Below, piece by piece: positions 34,203-43,920 of a stretch of DNA of 64,000 bases. Numbering within the stretch: the stretch's first letter is position 1; each line of letters starts with the position of its first letter. The stretch spans positions 45,791-109,790 of the forward strand of contig JAWLEV010000001.1 of assembly GCA_041685915.1 (NCBI GenBank), given 5' to 3'. This DNA is from JAWLEV01 sp041685915. Lineage in GTDB: Bacteria; Chloroflexota; Anaerolineae; UBA1429. The notes under the pieces are model-generated. The model was not told the DNA's origin and did no database searches. It saw nothing but the letters and a program-made list of their open reading frames with translations. The position numbers and the translations under genes were made by a program.

Positions 34203-35402
34203 TCAGCCAATATCCCCCATCAATGAATACATGGGCATGATCACCGCGACGGCCACGAAACCCACCAGAACACCGATAAAGATGGTCAGGGCTGGTGTCA
34301 TGGCCCCAGAGAGAGCATCGACGGCCCTATCCACCTCTTCCTCATAAAAGATGGCCAGTGTGTCCATGTTGGAATCCAAAGCGCCCGTCTCCTCCCCCAC
34401 CCGTACCATCTGCACCAGCATGGGGGGAAATATATCCCTCTCTCCCATGGGATCCGACAGCCCCTCTCCCTGCAACAACTCAGTATGCACCTCCGACAGT
34501 GCCTCCTTGATCACTGTATTGCTCTGAGTGCGGATGACCATCTCCATAATCTCAGGCAGGGCGATCCCGGCCCGCAGCAACGTGGCGATGGAGCGACACA
34601 TTCGCGCCACGGCGCCCTGTACGATGATCTTGCCCACCAAGGGAACCTTGAGAAAAAGCCGATCGAAAAAGGCCTTTCCCGTCTCCGTCCTGAAAAAGAT
34701 GGCGCCAGCGGCGACCACGGCAATCAACCCTCCCAGAACGTGGAACTTGTAGACGGCGAAAAAATCCGTTATGGCTATCAGCATGCGCGTCGGTAATGGA
34801 AGTTGCGCATCAAAAGTGGAGAACAATTCCATCAAAGGGGGCAGGGCGACGATCACCATAAGCAACACAACCCCCAAAGCCACAACCAGGACAAAAGTGG
34901 GATAGGCCATGGCTCCCCGAATCTTGTGCACCAAAGCCTCTTCCTTCTCCAAATAGGTGGCCAACTGGCGGAGTACCATCTCCAGGTTCCCTGCGCGCTC
35001 CCCCACAGCGATGAGCCGACCATAGAGCATGGGAAAGGCGTTCTCGTGTTTCAAAATGGCCTGAGACAGAAAGGCCCCCTGTTGCACGTCGACGACCACT
35101 TCCGAGAGGATCTGCTCCAGGCGCCTGTTTTCCGTCTGCTCCTGTAGCAGATGCAGTGCGCGCACGATAGGTATGCCCGATTCGATAAGTGTGGCGAACT
35201 GCCGTGAAAAGACGATGAGGTCTCGTGTGGCTATCTTACCCCCAAATAGATGCAGTCCCTCCCTTTCGGATGTTTCTTCCAAGGAGACGATGAGGTAATC
35301 CTGGTCCCAAAGCAACTCCTCGGCGGCCTCCTCAGTGCTTGCCTGAACCTCACCCTCTGTCTTTTCTCCCTGTGGGGTATAGGCCACGTACCTATAAGCC
35401 AC
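34203..35402 (-). CDS. pilC: Type IV pilus inner-membrane platform protein PilC
   Basis: 399 residues. The duplicated GspF domain has three to four membrane helices. The pattern KIATRDLIVFSRQFATLIESGIPI and its repeat in the second half are characteristic. It anchors the pilus at the inner membrane and couples to the ATPase PilB. The start is GTG at 35402 with GGGGAGGG just upstream. It lies 17 bp after the PilB gene. Confidence 0.93.
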   Translation of the reverse strand: MAYRYVAYTPQGEKTEGEVQASTEEAAEELLWDQDYLIVSLEETSEREGLHLFGGKIATRDLIVFSRQFATLIESGIPIVRALHLLQEQTENRRLEQILSEVVVDVQQGAFLSQAILKHENAFPMLYGRLIAVGERAGNLEMVLRQLATYLEKEEALVHKIRGAMAYPTFVLVVALGVVLLMVIVALPPLMELFSTFDAQLPLPTRMLIAITDFFAVYKFHVLGGLIAVVAAGAIFFRTETGKAFFDRLFLKVPLVGKIIVQGAVARMCRSIATLLRAGIALPEIMEMVIRTQSNTVIKEALSEVHTELLQGEGLSDPMGERDIFPPMLVQMVRVGEETGALDSNMDTLAIFYEEEVDRAVDALSGAMTPALTIFIGVLVGFVAVAVIMPMYSLMGDIG

Positions 35403-35419
35403 AAACCCTCCCCGCTACC

Positions 35420-37324
35420 CTAGTGCAATGCAAAGATGTTCTTGACCACTTCGCTGGGCGTCGTCACCCCGCGTTTGGCCTTAATCATGCCGTCCTTGAT
35501 CATGGGTCTCATACCCGCACGGCGAGCGGCATCGATGATCTCGTCCGTGCTCGCATCATTCACCACCAGCCTGCGTATCTCGTCATTCATTATCAAGAGC
35601 TCAAAAACGCCAACGCGTCCCCGATAGCCCGTCTGCGCACAGTTGTTGCACCCCTGGCCATATTCGAATGCTTTTTTCGATTCGCCCATCTCCTGTTCAT
35701 AGACCAGCCGCTCTCTTTCAGGCACTTCTTGGGAAGCATGACACTCGGGACATACCCGACGCACTAGACGCTGAGAAATGATTCCCAACAAAGAAGAAGT
35801 CACGAGAAAGGGTTCAACGTCCAAATCGATCAGGCGCAATATGGCGCCCACCGAATCGTTGGCGTGGATGGAGGAGAAGACCAGGTGCCCCGTGAGAGAG
35901 GCCTGCACCGCCGTCCGCGCTGTCTCTTCATCGCGTATCTCGCCCACGAGGATGATGTTGGGATCGAGACGCATAGCCGCGCGCAAGCCACTGGCAAAGG
36001 TGATGCCCGCCTGGCGATTCACCTGCACCTGGTTGATGCCCTCGAATCGATACTCTACCGGGTCCTCAATGGTGATGATCTTGTTCTCATCCTTGTCCAA
36101 TTGGTTGATGCTGGCGTACAGGGTGCTCGTCTTTCCCGACCCTGTCGGGCCGGCCAGCAGGACGATACCCCATGGAGCAGTGATGATGCGCCGATATCTG
36201 TCTTCCTCATCGGATAGAAAGCCAAGTTCATCCAGCGGACGAACGGACACCGATTTGTCCAGCACGCGAAGCACGGCCATCTCCCCATGGACCGTGTTGA
36301 TGGTGGCCACACGGACATCGACCTGTTTCCCTTCCACCTCCATGGAGAACTGTCCATCCTGTGGCCGCCGCCGCTCCGCGATGTTGAGATCGGAGAGTAT
36401 CTTGATGCGCGACAGCATCGCCGCATGGATTCGCCGGGGCAAACTCATCACCTCATGAAGCACGCCATCGATGCGATATCGCACACGCAAAGCGTCCTCC
36501 TGAGGCTCCAGATGGATATCTGAGGCCTTGTCCTTGACCGCCTGATGCACCAGCAACTCTACCGTGCGTGCCACTGGCGCCTGCGACACGGCCTCGACAG
36601 AAAGGCGCTGACGCAGGTCCGCGTCCTCTTCATCGACAGCCGACGAGATGCGCTGTACCTGACGCTCTATCTCTCCCCTGTTCTGATAGCATCGAGCAAA
36701 AGCATTCTCGATGTCGTCAGGGGAGGCTCGCAAGGGCATGATATTCAACGAAGTGCGCACCCGCAAATCCTCGATGGCCTGCAGGTCTGCGGGATCCACC
36801 ATAGCCACGACAAGCTGCCCCTCCTCGATCCTGAGCGGAAGGGCTTTATATCTACGCGCCATCTGCTCCGGCACCAGTTTTATGGCCGCCGGATCGGGAT
36901 CGTACTGCTTGAGTTCGATGAGGGGCAACTGCATCTGTTCCTGATATTTCTGCTGGATCATATCCAGTACATCATCCATATCAAAGGGCTTGTACAATAC
37001 GCCATCCACCCCGGCCCATAGCGCCTCGGAAACCAAATCTTCCACCTGACTGTGACCGGTCATGATCAGCGTTATGGCATCCGGGCTCATGGACTTTATC
37101 TGGCGCAACGTTTCCACGCCATTCATGCCCGGCATCATGACGTCAACGAGAAAGAGATCGTAGGCGTTCTCTCGCATCTCTTCCACCGCTGCGCTTCCAT
37201 CCTGCGCCACCCCCACGGCGAATCCGTGACCCTCTAGGACGTCTGCAAGAGTCTCGTACACTTTGGGATTATCGTCGACAATGAGAACGCGCCTGCTATT
37301 TATATCAACAATTTGCTCTGTCAT
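35420..37324 (-). CDS. pilB: Pilus assembly ATPase PilB with N-terminal receiver domain
   Basis: 634 residues. The N-terminal response-regulator receiver (~10-125) has its phosphoacceptor D61 in LFLVDVMMPG and a YKPF segment. A GspE N-domain (~135-220) and the motor domain follow. Walker A is GPTGSGKT (392-399), with DPVEYRFEGINQVQVN (Asp box), LVGEIRDEET (Walker B) and the zinc motif VCPEC / GCNNC. The motor drives pilus extension. A receiver fused to PilB suggests that phosphorylation controls extension. It is first of the pilus operon. Confidence 0.92.
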   Translation of the reverse strand: MTEQIVDINSRRVLIVDDNPKVYETLADVLEGHGFAVGVAQDGSAAVEEMRENAYDLFLVDVMMPGMNGVETLRQIKSMSPDAITLIMTGHSQVEDLVSEALWAGVDGVLYKPFDMDDVLDMIQQKYQEQMQLPLIELKQYDPDPAAIKLVPEQMARRYKALPLRIEEGQLVVAMVDPADLQAIEDLRVRTSLNIMPLRASPDDIENAFARCYQNRGEIERQVQRISSAVDEEDADLRQRLSVEAVSQAPVARTVELLVHQAVKDKASDIHLEPQEDALRVRYRIDGVLHEVMSLPRRIHAAMLSRIKILSDLNIAERRRPQDGQFSMEVEGKQVDVRVATINTVHGEMAVLRVLDKSVSVRPLDELGFLSDEEDRYRRIITAPWGIVLLAGPTGSGKTSTLYASINQLDKDENKIITIEDPVEYRFEGINQVQVNRQAGITFASGLRAAMRLDPNIILVGEIRDEETARTAVQASLTGHLVFSSIHANDSVGAILRLIDLDVEPFLVTSSLLGIISQRLVRRVCPECHASQEVPERERLVYEQEMGESKKAFEYGQGCNNCAQTGYRGRVGVFELLIMNDEIRRLVVNDASTDEIIDAARRAGMRPMIKDGMIKAKRGVTTPSEVVKNIFALH

Positions 37325-37454
37325 ATCTCCCTTGGCATTACCGGCCTATGATTATCCCAACAAGTAACAAGAGCTTAGGACGTACTGAAAAACCTCACCT
37401 TTCTCCTTCCCTTTATTATAGAGAAAAACAGAAGAGGTTTCTGTAAATAGCGTG

Positions 37455-37679
37455 TTAAAAAGATACCCAAAGGCATGGAGTGAGAATAAAGACGACGTAA
37501 AGTGTTAAGCAAGACGACGTGATAAAGCACCCACCCCATCCACCTAACCATCCAGATCTCCAAATTGCTCGGACGTATAGCCATATGACCCTCTCGCCAT
37601 ATCCCAATCCTTCCAGAATACAACTACACAGATAGAGGATATCAACCTGATCGTCAACGGCTAGCACTCTTGGGGTCAT
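37455..37679 (-). pseudogene. Truncated response-regulator receiver fragment
   Basis: It opens with MTPRVLAVDDQVDILYLC, the start of a receiver domain (beta-1 plus the acidic pair), and runs on to ILEGLGY, then loses all likeness. No phosphoacceptor strand follows. It overlaps the HD-GYP remnant in another frame. It looks like the beginning of a decayed regulator gene; the rest of 37325-37454 is AT-rich and empty. Confidence 0.55.
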
Positions 37680-37893
37680 ACCCTACCCTTTCCTCCAAAT
37701 ACGCCTTTCCAGAATGGACGTCCGACTGTACAAGAAGGATCCATGCTTGCACCAAACGAGTCTCCAGTTGAGAGCCGGCACTGTCGCGCAGGCGTGCTAC
37801 AAAGGGAATCTCGCCTCCCTCCAACCCATCCGGATAGGCCTCGCCAGGCAGCGCTTTCTCCTCTTTATAGGTAGGACCCTGTTCCTCCGTCAT
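37654..37893 (-). pseudogene. HD-GYP remnant overlapping kaiB
   Basis: 79 codons. They encode YPDGLEGGEIPFVARLRDSAG and SQLETRLVQAWI, the GYP end of an HD-GYP domain with an internal deletion. The nearest relative is the gene at 39706-41193; the stretch TCCAGTTGAGAGCCGGCACT is identical in both. The ATG overlaps the kaiB stop (ATGA), so it is still translationally placed. The HD catalytic half is missing, so it cannot be a working phosphodiesterase. Confidence 0.65.
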
Positions 37894-38198
37894 ACAACCT
37901 TTCCGGGGAACAAGGTCCTCAAAGCGTCCTTATCACTGAGGTCGCCAAAGATCAGACTTTCGAGACCAGGCTCGATGACCTGTAAGGCTGGTGTGACAAA
38001 GACGCGCTGCTCAAGCGCTGTTTGAGCATCCTCTGTCACATCCACGATTTCCACGTCGAACTCGTCCCTGTCAAGACGCCCGCATAGTCGGTGTAGGTTT
38101 TCCCTGGCGATGCGCGAATTGGGTGCATCGCCGGCGACGAAAAGGCGCAGAATATAATCTGCGCTTTGTCTTCCTCGTTTGTTCCTAGCCTTCGCCAT
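37890..38198 (-). CDS. kaiB: KaiB-like protein
   Basis: 102 residues. The thioredoxin-like fold marks of KaiB are clear: YILRLFVAGDAPNSR, the ENLHRLC helix, the IVDVTEDAQTA strand and helix, and FGDLSDKD near the end. In cyanobacteria KaiB binds the KaiC hexamer and reverses its phosphorylation state; in other bacteria KaiB/KaiC pairs serve stress or light responses. The ATG at 38198 follows GGGAGGAG and overlaps the end of kaiC by 14 bp, so the two are translationally coupled. Confidence 0.92.
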   Translation of the reverse strand: MAKARNKRGRQSADYILRLFVAGDAPNSRIARENLHRLCGRLDRDEFDVEIVDVTEDAQTALEQRVFVTPALQVIEPGLESLIFGDLSDKDALRTLFPGKVV

Positions 38199-39648
38199 CG
38201 GCCATCTCCTCCCGTGAGATCTCAATGCCGTGATCGGTAATCTGAAAATCGTGAATGTGAGGGGAATGATCCCGGCCCCGTGCCTTGACGACACCCAGTT
38301 TCCTTCTAAAGCTTCCCTCCTCTTCGATATTCCGCAGCATGATCACTGCATCGATGATCGAGGAAAGGTCGATGCCCGTTATCTCTTCCCTGCGGGCGCT
38401 GGCGCTGGTTAAGTTCGTCAGCAGGATAGTGATACCCCGTTCCTTACAGTAGTCTACTAGACGAATCAGGTAATCGAAAGCGCCCTTGCGTGATCCCATG
38501 CGGCGGCAGGCGGATATGGCGTCGAGCACCAGGTGGTCCGGTTGAAAATCCTCGATAGCGCGAAATGCCTGGATCAGATGCTTCTCGACCCCCTGCGACT
38601 CGGGCATGGTGGAAAGGAAGCGCAACAGACCCGCCTCCCGTGTGGGCCGCAGATCCAGACCTGGGCTGAGCATACAGGAGACAAGGGCATCCCAAGATTC
38701 CTCAAAATCGAGATAGAGCACGCGTTCATCGTTGGATGTGGCAGCAAGGGCAAAGGAGCAGGCAAAGGTCGTCTTCCCAGTCCCCGCCCCGCCGGAAAGG
38801 AGAGTGCAGGAATTGCGCAGGTAGCCGCCCCCCAGGATCTCATCCAACTCCGCGACGCCGCTCGAGACGGGCTCCCCAAAGGCGCGGTGCCCCAGGCTCG
38901 CTTCCGTAACGGGGATGATCCATGTGCCCCGGTCGGTGATACAGAAGGGATATTCATTGCGGCCGTAGGCTGATCCCCGATATTTGATCACCCGCAGACG
39001 GCGCGTCGTGATTTGATCAAGGACACGCTGACCCAGATGGATGACGCAATCCGCCATATAATCGAGGAAACCATACGGTGAAGAGAAGGGATCCTTTTTC
39101 CGCCCTTTGACGGTCATGATTGCCGTCAGTCCAGTGTCGCGAAGCCATTCTCGTAGAGCATAGAGTTCTTTACGCTCCTTGGCCATGTCATCGAGCAGCC
39201 GAAGAAAAACATCAGGTGCATCGACGACTATTCGCCTTGCTTGCAAGGCTTCTGCTTTCTGGCGCAGAATGCCAAGAATCCCACGCAAATCAAAGTCGCC
39301 TGAGATGACAGCATCTGGTTGAATGCGCGCGCTGATCAGCGCCAGGCTGCCTTGCTTCTCAAGAGCGGAGAGATCCCAGTCCAAGCCGGCAGCATAGTTC
39401 CGCAGATCGGCCTCCCTCTCCTCAAAAGTCAACATGATACCCGGGGCTCCGTTCTCCACCCCTCGAACCAGGAATTCTAGACTCAGCATGGTCTTGCCCG
39501 TTCCTGGTCCACCACCGAGTAACGTCAGTGCTCCCTTGGGAACGCCGCCATGCAGCACTTGATCCAAACCTCGGATCCCTGTCGATATCTTTGGAACATG
39601 ATGAGGTAGTTCCATTTGGTTTGTTCCCTCTTCCGAATCTGATGTCAT
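38185..39648 (-). CDS. kaiC: KaiC-like double RecA ATPase
   Basis: 487 residues with two RecA-type domains. CI: Walker A GGGPGTGKT (45-53) and catalytic glutamates E76/E77 in FEER. CII: GGAGTGKTT (286-294) and E316/E317 in FEES. The residues at the autophosphorylation position are S429/S430 (GIDLSSIID), aligned with Ser431/Thr432 of the cyanobacterial clock. CII catalytic residues suggest it can autophosphorylate. AAGGAGG lies seven bases before the ATG. It sits between the HD-GYP regulator (57 bp upstream) and kaiB. Confidence 0.93.
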   Translation of the reverse strand: MTSDSEEGTNQMELPHHVPKISTGIRGLDQVLHGGVPKGALTLLGGGPGTGKTMLSLEFLVRGVENGAPGIMLTFEEREADLRNYAAGLDWDLSALEKQGSLALISARIQPDAVISGDFDLRGILGILRQKAEALQARRIVVDAPDVFLRLLDDMAKERKELYALREWLRDTGLTAIMTVKGRKKDPFSSPYGFLDYMADCVIHLGQRVLDQITTRRLRVIKYRGSAYGRNEYPFCITDRGTWIIPVTEASLGHRAFGEPVSSGVAELDEILGGGYLRNSCTLLSGGAGTGKTTFACSFALAATSNDERVLYLDFEESWDALVSCMLSPGLDLRPTREAGLLRFLSTMPESQGVEKHLIQAFRAIEDFQPDHLVLDAISACRRMGSRKGAFDYLIRLVDYCKERGITILLTNLTSASARREEITGIDLSSIIDAVIMLRNIEEEGSFRRKLGVVKARGRDHSPHIHDFQITDHGIEISREEMADGEG

Positions 39649-39705
39649 TTGTCAGCCTCCTTGCCTTTTCTAGAATGGCCAGAAAACACTTTTGAAATCT
39701 GCATC

Positions 39706-41193
39706 TCACCCTTTCTTCTGAACTCGTATTCCCAAAAAAGGTATAAGGGAGAGCCACCCCTCCACCAAATGTGCATCCAGTTGAGAGCCGGCACTCTCGC
39801 GCAGGCGCGCCACAGCCTGCTCTATGGAAAGTCCCTGACGATATGGTCTGTCGGATACCATAGAGTCATAGGCGTCGACCACGGCGATGACGCGCGCGCC
39901 AAGGGGGATCTCCTCCGCCTTTAGCCCCTCTGGATATCCCTGACCGTCAAAACGTTCATGATGATGACGAATGGCGGGCACGACCCGGGAAAAGACGGGC
40001 AGCCCCGCCAGCAGTCTACTGCCCATGGCGGGATGCAGCTTCACCTCGTCAAACTCCTCGGTTGTGAGGGCATCCTCTTTGCTCAGCGTCTCCCTATCCA
40101 CCCCCAGCTTGCCCACATCATGCAGTAATCCCGCGACCGAGAGCATCTCGAGTTCCTCCGGCAAGAGTCCTAACCACTCTCCAAGCATACGAGCATAGCG
40201 GGCCACCCGCTTTGCATGGCGCCACGTATTCTGGTCATATATTCCCCAGTCCTCGACCCATCGCTCAATATCGGAGTAAGAAACCTCCTCGAGATCCTGC
40301 GTGGCGTCCAAGAGGCGCCGTCGGGTCCGCGCATGTAACATGGCCAGGCCAAGCTGGGAAGCAAAAAACAGCAGCAGTGCGGCATCCTCTATTTCGTATG
40401 GCGCCTGCACAGTCTCGCGGGTGACGGTCAGGGCCCCCACGGCCCTCCCTTTTGCAGAAAAAGGCACCGTCAACGTACGCCCCTGTGATCCATCATCATA
40501 TGTTTGGTCCGTGCCATCTCCCAAGAACCAAGGGGCGGGAGCTTCCACCAGCCGCTCCATCTCGCCCTTTGTCACCTGAAAACCACGCCCTTTGTTGCAT
40601 CTGCCGTCATGAAACACACTCGCCCCACTCCCAAACTGATCGTCAAAGACGGTGATCTCCATATCTGTCGGCCGAAAGGTACGTCGAATGAGATCCATGA
40701 TTTCGATCATGGAGTCGGGCAGACTCTTACTCTGCGACAGAATCTCGCGTAGCTCCTGTATAGGTTGAGAGGGCAAGCGCGAGGTACGCCCTCCTCGTTC
40801 CCTACTCTCCTCAAAATAGGTGGCGACCTTTTTCTCGAGATCACCCAGGCGACAGGGCTTGGTGACAAAATCGACGGCCCCCAACTTTATCGCCTGCACC
40901 GCACTCTGAGCTGTGCCATAGCCCGTCAACACCACAAAGTCCACGTCCGGAGCACGCTCTCGGCTCTCCCGCAGTAACTCGAGTCCGTCCATCTCTGGCA
41001 TCCTCAGGTCAGTGATGACGAGATCGACCTCCACTTGGCGCAAGCATTCAAGGGCTATACGCGCATTTTCCGCCTCAAAGACGATATACCCCGCCCTCTC
41101 CAGAAGAAGACGTATGAAGCGGCGAACCATCTCCTCATCGTCGACAACGAGTATTCTCCTTTTGCTTATGGCGCCCACGTCTTTCCTCGCCAC
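39706..41193 (-). CDS. Receiver-GAF-HD-GYP cyclic-di-GMP phosphodiesterase
   Basis: 495 residues. Receiver domain (~11-125) with D62 in LVITDLRMPEMDG; GAF-like domain (~165-300); HD-GYP domain (~310-475) with LLHDVGKLG and GQGYPEGL. HD-GYP enzymes cut cyclic-di-GMP. Start GTG at 41193 with GGGAGAG upstream. It lies 57 bp upstream of kaiC, so c-di-GMP turnover may be tied to the Kai system. The DNA contains a near copy of its 3' part downstream of kaiB (37654-37893). Confidence 0.9.
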   Translation of the reverse strand: MARKDVGAISKRRILVVDDEEMVRRFIRLLLERAGYIVFEAENARIALECLRQVEVDLVITDLRMPEMDGLELLRESRERAPDVDFVVLTGYGTAQSAVQAIKLGAVDFVTKPCRLGDLEKKVATYFEESRERGGRTSRLPSQPIQELREILSQSKSLPDSMIEIMDLIRRTFRPTDMEITVFDDQFGSGASVFHDGRCNKGRGFQVTKGEMERLVEAPAPWFLGDGTDQTYDDGSQGRTLTVPFSAKGRAVGALTVTRETVQAPYEIEDAALLLFFASQLGLAMLHARTRRRLLDATQDLEEVSYSDIERWVEDWGIYDQNTWRHAKRVARYARMLGEWLGLLPEELEMLSVAGLLHDVGKLGVDRETLSKEDALTTEEFDEVKLHPAMGSRLLAGLPVFSRVVPAIRHHHERFDGQGYPEGLKAEEIPLGARVIAVVDAYDSMVSDRPYRQGLSIEQAVARLRESAGSQLDAHLVEGWLSLIPFLGIRVQKKG

Positions 41194-41400
41194 CTCTCTC
41201 CCATCTCAAGATCGACTATGACCTCTCTCATAGTATAGGGTAATATGCCCGCCATCTCGTTAAGCGAGCATAAAATCCACATTAATGCCTCATCAAGACC
41301 GTAGAAGCAAGCGGTCATAGGGTCCATACATGGGCGGAGACACGGGTCAAGGGCACGCGTTTGTTCCGCTGCTGTTTTCTATACTCAGGGTGGGATGCTC

Positions 41401-42093
41401 TCAGGAGGAGGGAAAAACTGCGTAGCCGTGCCGGGGAATAGTACGAAGGTATTCAGGATTAGAGGCATCCTCTTCGATCTTGCGCCGTATGTTGAGCACG
41501 TGCATGCGTACCAGACTCGGGTTGCCCATGCCAGGGGGATATCCCCATACCGCCTGGAGCAAGTGTTCCACCGATTGGGGCTTTTCCGCATGGGCCAGGA
41601 GATAATAAAAGAGATCGAATTCCACGGGCGTCAACTCAAATTCCTGGTCCCTAATGTAAACCCCTTGTGTGTTAGGATCTGCGCTGATACAGCCTTTGAC
41701 AAGGAATCCCAAAGGGGCATTTTCTGAACTGTCGCCCAACAAGGCCTCGATGCGCAATTCCAGCTCCCGCATGTCAAAGGGTTTGGCCAGATAATCGTCG
41801 GCGCCCACCTTTAAGCCGGCCACTTTATCCTCGATCTCCTCTCTGGCCGTCAGAAAAAGGATGGGAATGGACATATATTCTGGCTGCCGACGAATATATC
41901 GACAGATCTGGATGCCCTCCACATCTGCCAGGAGAACGTCCAGGATAACGAGATCGACGTGCTGCTCCTGAAGCAGTTTCATGGCCTCGTCACCCTCACT
42001 GGCCGTGAGAACCGAATGCCCCTGTCGGGCCAACGCCCTCTTTACGGCTCTCAGCAGCCGAGTATCGTCGTCGACGACCATGATCAGCGCCAT
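41401..42093 (-). CDS. OmpR/PhoB-family response regulator
   Basis: 230 residues. Receiver (~1-118) with the phospho-Asp in LVILDVLLADVEG and the conserved Lys in YLAKPFD; C-terminal winged helix (~135-228) with the PVEFDLFYYLL and VRMHVLNIRRKIE motifs. It should be a DNA-binding regulator. No histidine kinase lies in the window. GGGAGG lies just upstream of the ATG. The 207 bp between it and the HD-GYP gene has no further gene. It shows a possible minus-strand promoter only by weak -35/-10 matches. Confidence 0.92.
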   Translation of the reverse strand: MALIMVVDDDTRLLRAVKRALARQGHSVLTASEGDEAMKLLQEQHVDLVILDVLLADVEGIQICRYIRRQPEYMSIPILFLTAREEIEDKVAGLKVGADDYLAKPFDMRELELRIEALLGDSSENAPLGFLVKGCISADPNTQGVYIRDQEFELTPVEFDLFYYLLAHAEKPQSVEHLLQAVWGYPPGMGNPSLVRMHVLNIRRKIEEDASNPEYLRTIPRHGYAVFPSS

Positions 42094-42137
42094 ACGACCC
42101 TCCCGCGTCCATCGCCACCCGTAAAGTCGATTATAGG

Positions 42138-43877
42138 CTATGCGTCACCCCTGTCAAGGAGTTTTTGCCACCAAGGTCTATCCCCTTGAGAGGCGCTCTC
42201 CTGAGCCGTCTCCTCCCGCGATGGCAACTGGGAAGTCGGCGGGACGTCCTCGGGCACGTGAAACCCCGTCGGGGACAATTCCAGTGCGCGTCGGAAGAGT
42301 TGTTTCTCCTCGGGCTCCTCTGTGAGACGCAGGGCCCGTGTGAGATGCTGATCGATATCGGCTTCAGTCTTGAGCGCGGCCAGAGCATTCAGAACGACCT
42401 GTTTGCGCTCCGCCGGAGCCTCAAGCAGTGCGTCGATGAGAACGTCACAGACACCAACCCCCTCGGACACCAGGGCCTTTACAATGCCCCTTTGATGTTG
42501 GGGAGCTATCCACAAAAGAGCCTGGGCCAATTCCTTGCGCGCTCCCAGATCGATCAATAGGGATGCCACGTGCTTTGTGATGTCGGGATCGTTACTGCGC
42601 AGCGCCCCCAACAGGCGCGACTTACCCTTCTGTCCTAGATTTCGAATCACACGATAGCTCCGCTCCTGCACCACCGACGATTCGTGAGCCAAGCCCTCCA
42701 GGAGCACGCCAAAGGCCGGGAGCCCGATCCGCTCGAAAGAGGCCTCGGCGGCATCGGCTACCCTTTCACTGCGATCGCCGAGAGCCTCGCGCAGGGGCAC
42801 CATATCGACCAGGTCCGCAACCTCTCCCAGTACCCGGGCTGCCGACAGGCGTAGGGAACGATCACGACTCCTGAGGTCCGCGTACAGGATGGCTGTGCGC
42901 TTGAGAAACCGCACATCTCGATAGTACGGCTCCTCTTCCTCGATGGCCGCAAACTGTTTTATAGCCGCTGGCCAATTCCGAGCCTTGTAGGCCTTTACCC
43001 CCGCCTCGTAGAGGCGCTCTCGACGCCGGGCGGCCGTCTCCGCTGCGCTGACGCGAGTATCCAAACGATCGACATCCCGATAGTGAGGAGCCAACAGGCG
43101 AATCTCGTCGATCGTTTCGCGTGCCTCCTCCCACTGCTCCAGCTTGATCCGCTCACGTAGCCGCACATATAGGGTTGAAAGGCATTTCTCTTGCTCGAGC
43201 CGACGCCGCTTCTCCACACGATGCCCTATAAGGACAACCGTGACCAGCACCAGAGCCAGCAGGAAATAGGGCATGACCACCCGAGAAAACGACAGGATAA
43301 CGGGGCGAACGACGCGTTCCATGCGACCCTGCAGACGAATACGAAAGGCAAGATCGGAAATAGGGATCACCTCCCCTTCCACCAAAAGCGAGGGGGTGAC
43401 GCGGACGTGGTGAGCACGCAATAAATGTCCGCGCAACTGCGTGTTCGCATGCGCAACGCGCAGATCGTGGGGCAGGGCCTGAGGATACCCGGACACTATA
43501 TCGAGGTAACCGGGCACGTGTGCCCCCTCTTCATCGACAAAGGCCACAGCGCCATCAGACAGATCAAAAAGAAGACGAAAAGAGCGCACATCCTCCGAGG
43601 AACGCGCCCTGGCAAAGACGGTGATAAATGGGGCATCGGGACCTTGATGCGTCTCCTCCAGACGCGTTGGATAAGTTAGTCGGAGTGTGACGCCCGATAC
43701 ACCATAGGGAGCAAGATCCACCGTGGGCCCCGCATGACGAATGGGCGCAAGGATGAGCTGCCCAAACCAGCTCAACGTGACCAGCACGGCAAGGACAAGA
43801 AAAACACTCAGGACGATCTCGCGATGATCATATAGAAGGTGTAACAAATGCGTTAAACGTGCTTGGGGAATCTTCAT
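42138..43877 (-). CDS. Membrane protein with cytoplasmic HEAT-like repeats
   Basis: 579 residues. An N-terminal helix (~22-44) is followed by an extracytoplasmic beta-rich domain (~55-195), a second helix (~200-222), then a charged helical region with TPR-like repeats (~230-330) and HEAT-like repeats (~335-540) with 'LGALRSNDPDITKHVASLLIDLG' pattern. The tail is Pro/Ser/Gln-rich. The family is not recognised. It may be a scaffold on the inner face of the membrane. No good ribosome site is seen before the ATG. Confidence 0.75.
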   Translation of the reverse strand: MKIPQARLTHLLHLLYDHREIVLSVFLVLAVLVTLSWFGQLILAPIRHAGPTVDLAPYGVSGVTLRLTYPTRLEETHQGPDAPFITVFARARSSEDVRSFRLLFDLSDGAVAFVDEEGAHVPGYLDIVSGYPQALPHDLRVAHANTQLRGHLLRAHHVRVTPSLLVEGEVIPISDLAFRIRLQGRMERVVRPVILSFSRVVMPYFLLALVLVTVVLIGHRVEKRRRLEQEKCLSTLYVRLRERIKLEQWEEARETIDEIRLLAPHYRDVDRLDTRVSAAETAARRRERLYEAGVKAYKARNWPAAIKQFAAIEEEEPYYRDVRFLKRTAILYADLRSRDRSLRLSAARVLGEVADLVDMVPLREALGDRSERVADAAEASFERIGLPAFGVLLEGLAHESSVVQERSYRVIRNLGQKGKSRLLGALRSNDPDITKHVASLLIDLGARKELAQALLWIAPQHQRGIVKALVSEGVGVCDVLIDALLEAPAERKQVVLNALAALKTEADIDQHLTRALRLTEEPEEKQLFRRALELSPTGFHVPEDVPPTSQLPSREETAQESASQGDRPWWQKLLDRGDA

Positions 43878-43920
43878 GGATATCAGTAATTACGCTGCTT
43901 CAGCCGATATTGAGAACATT

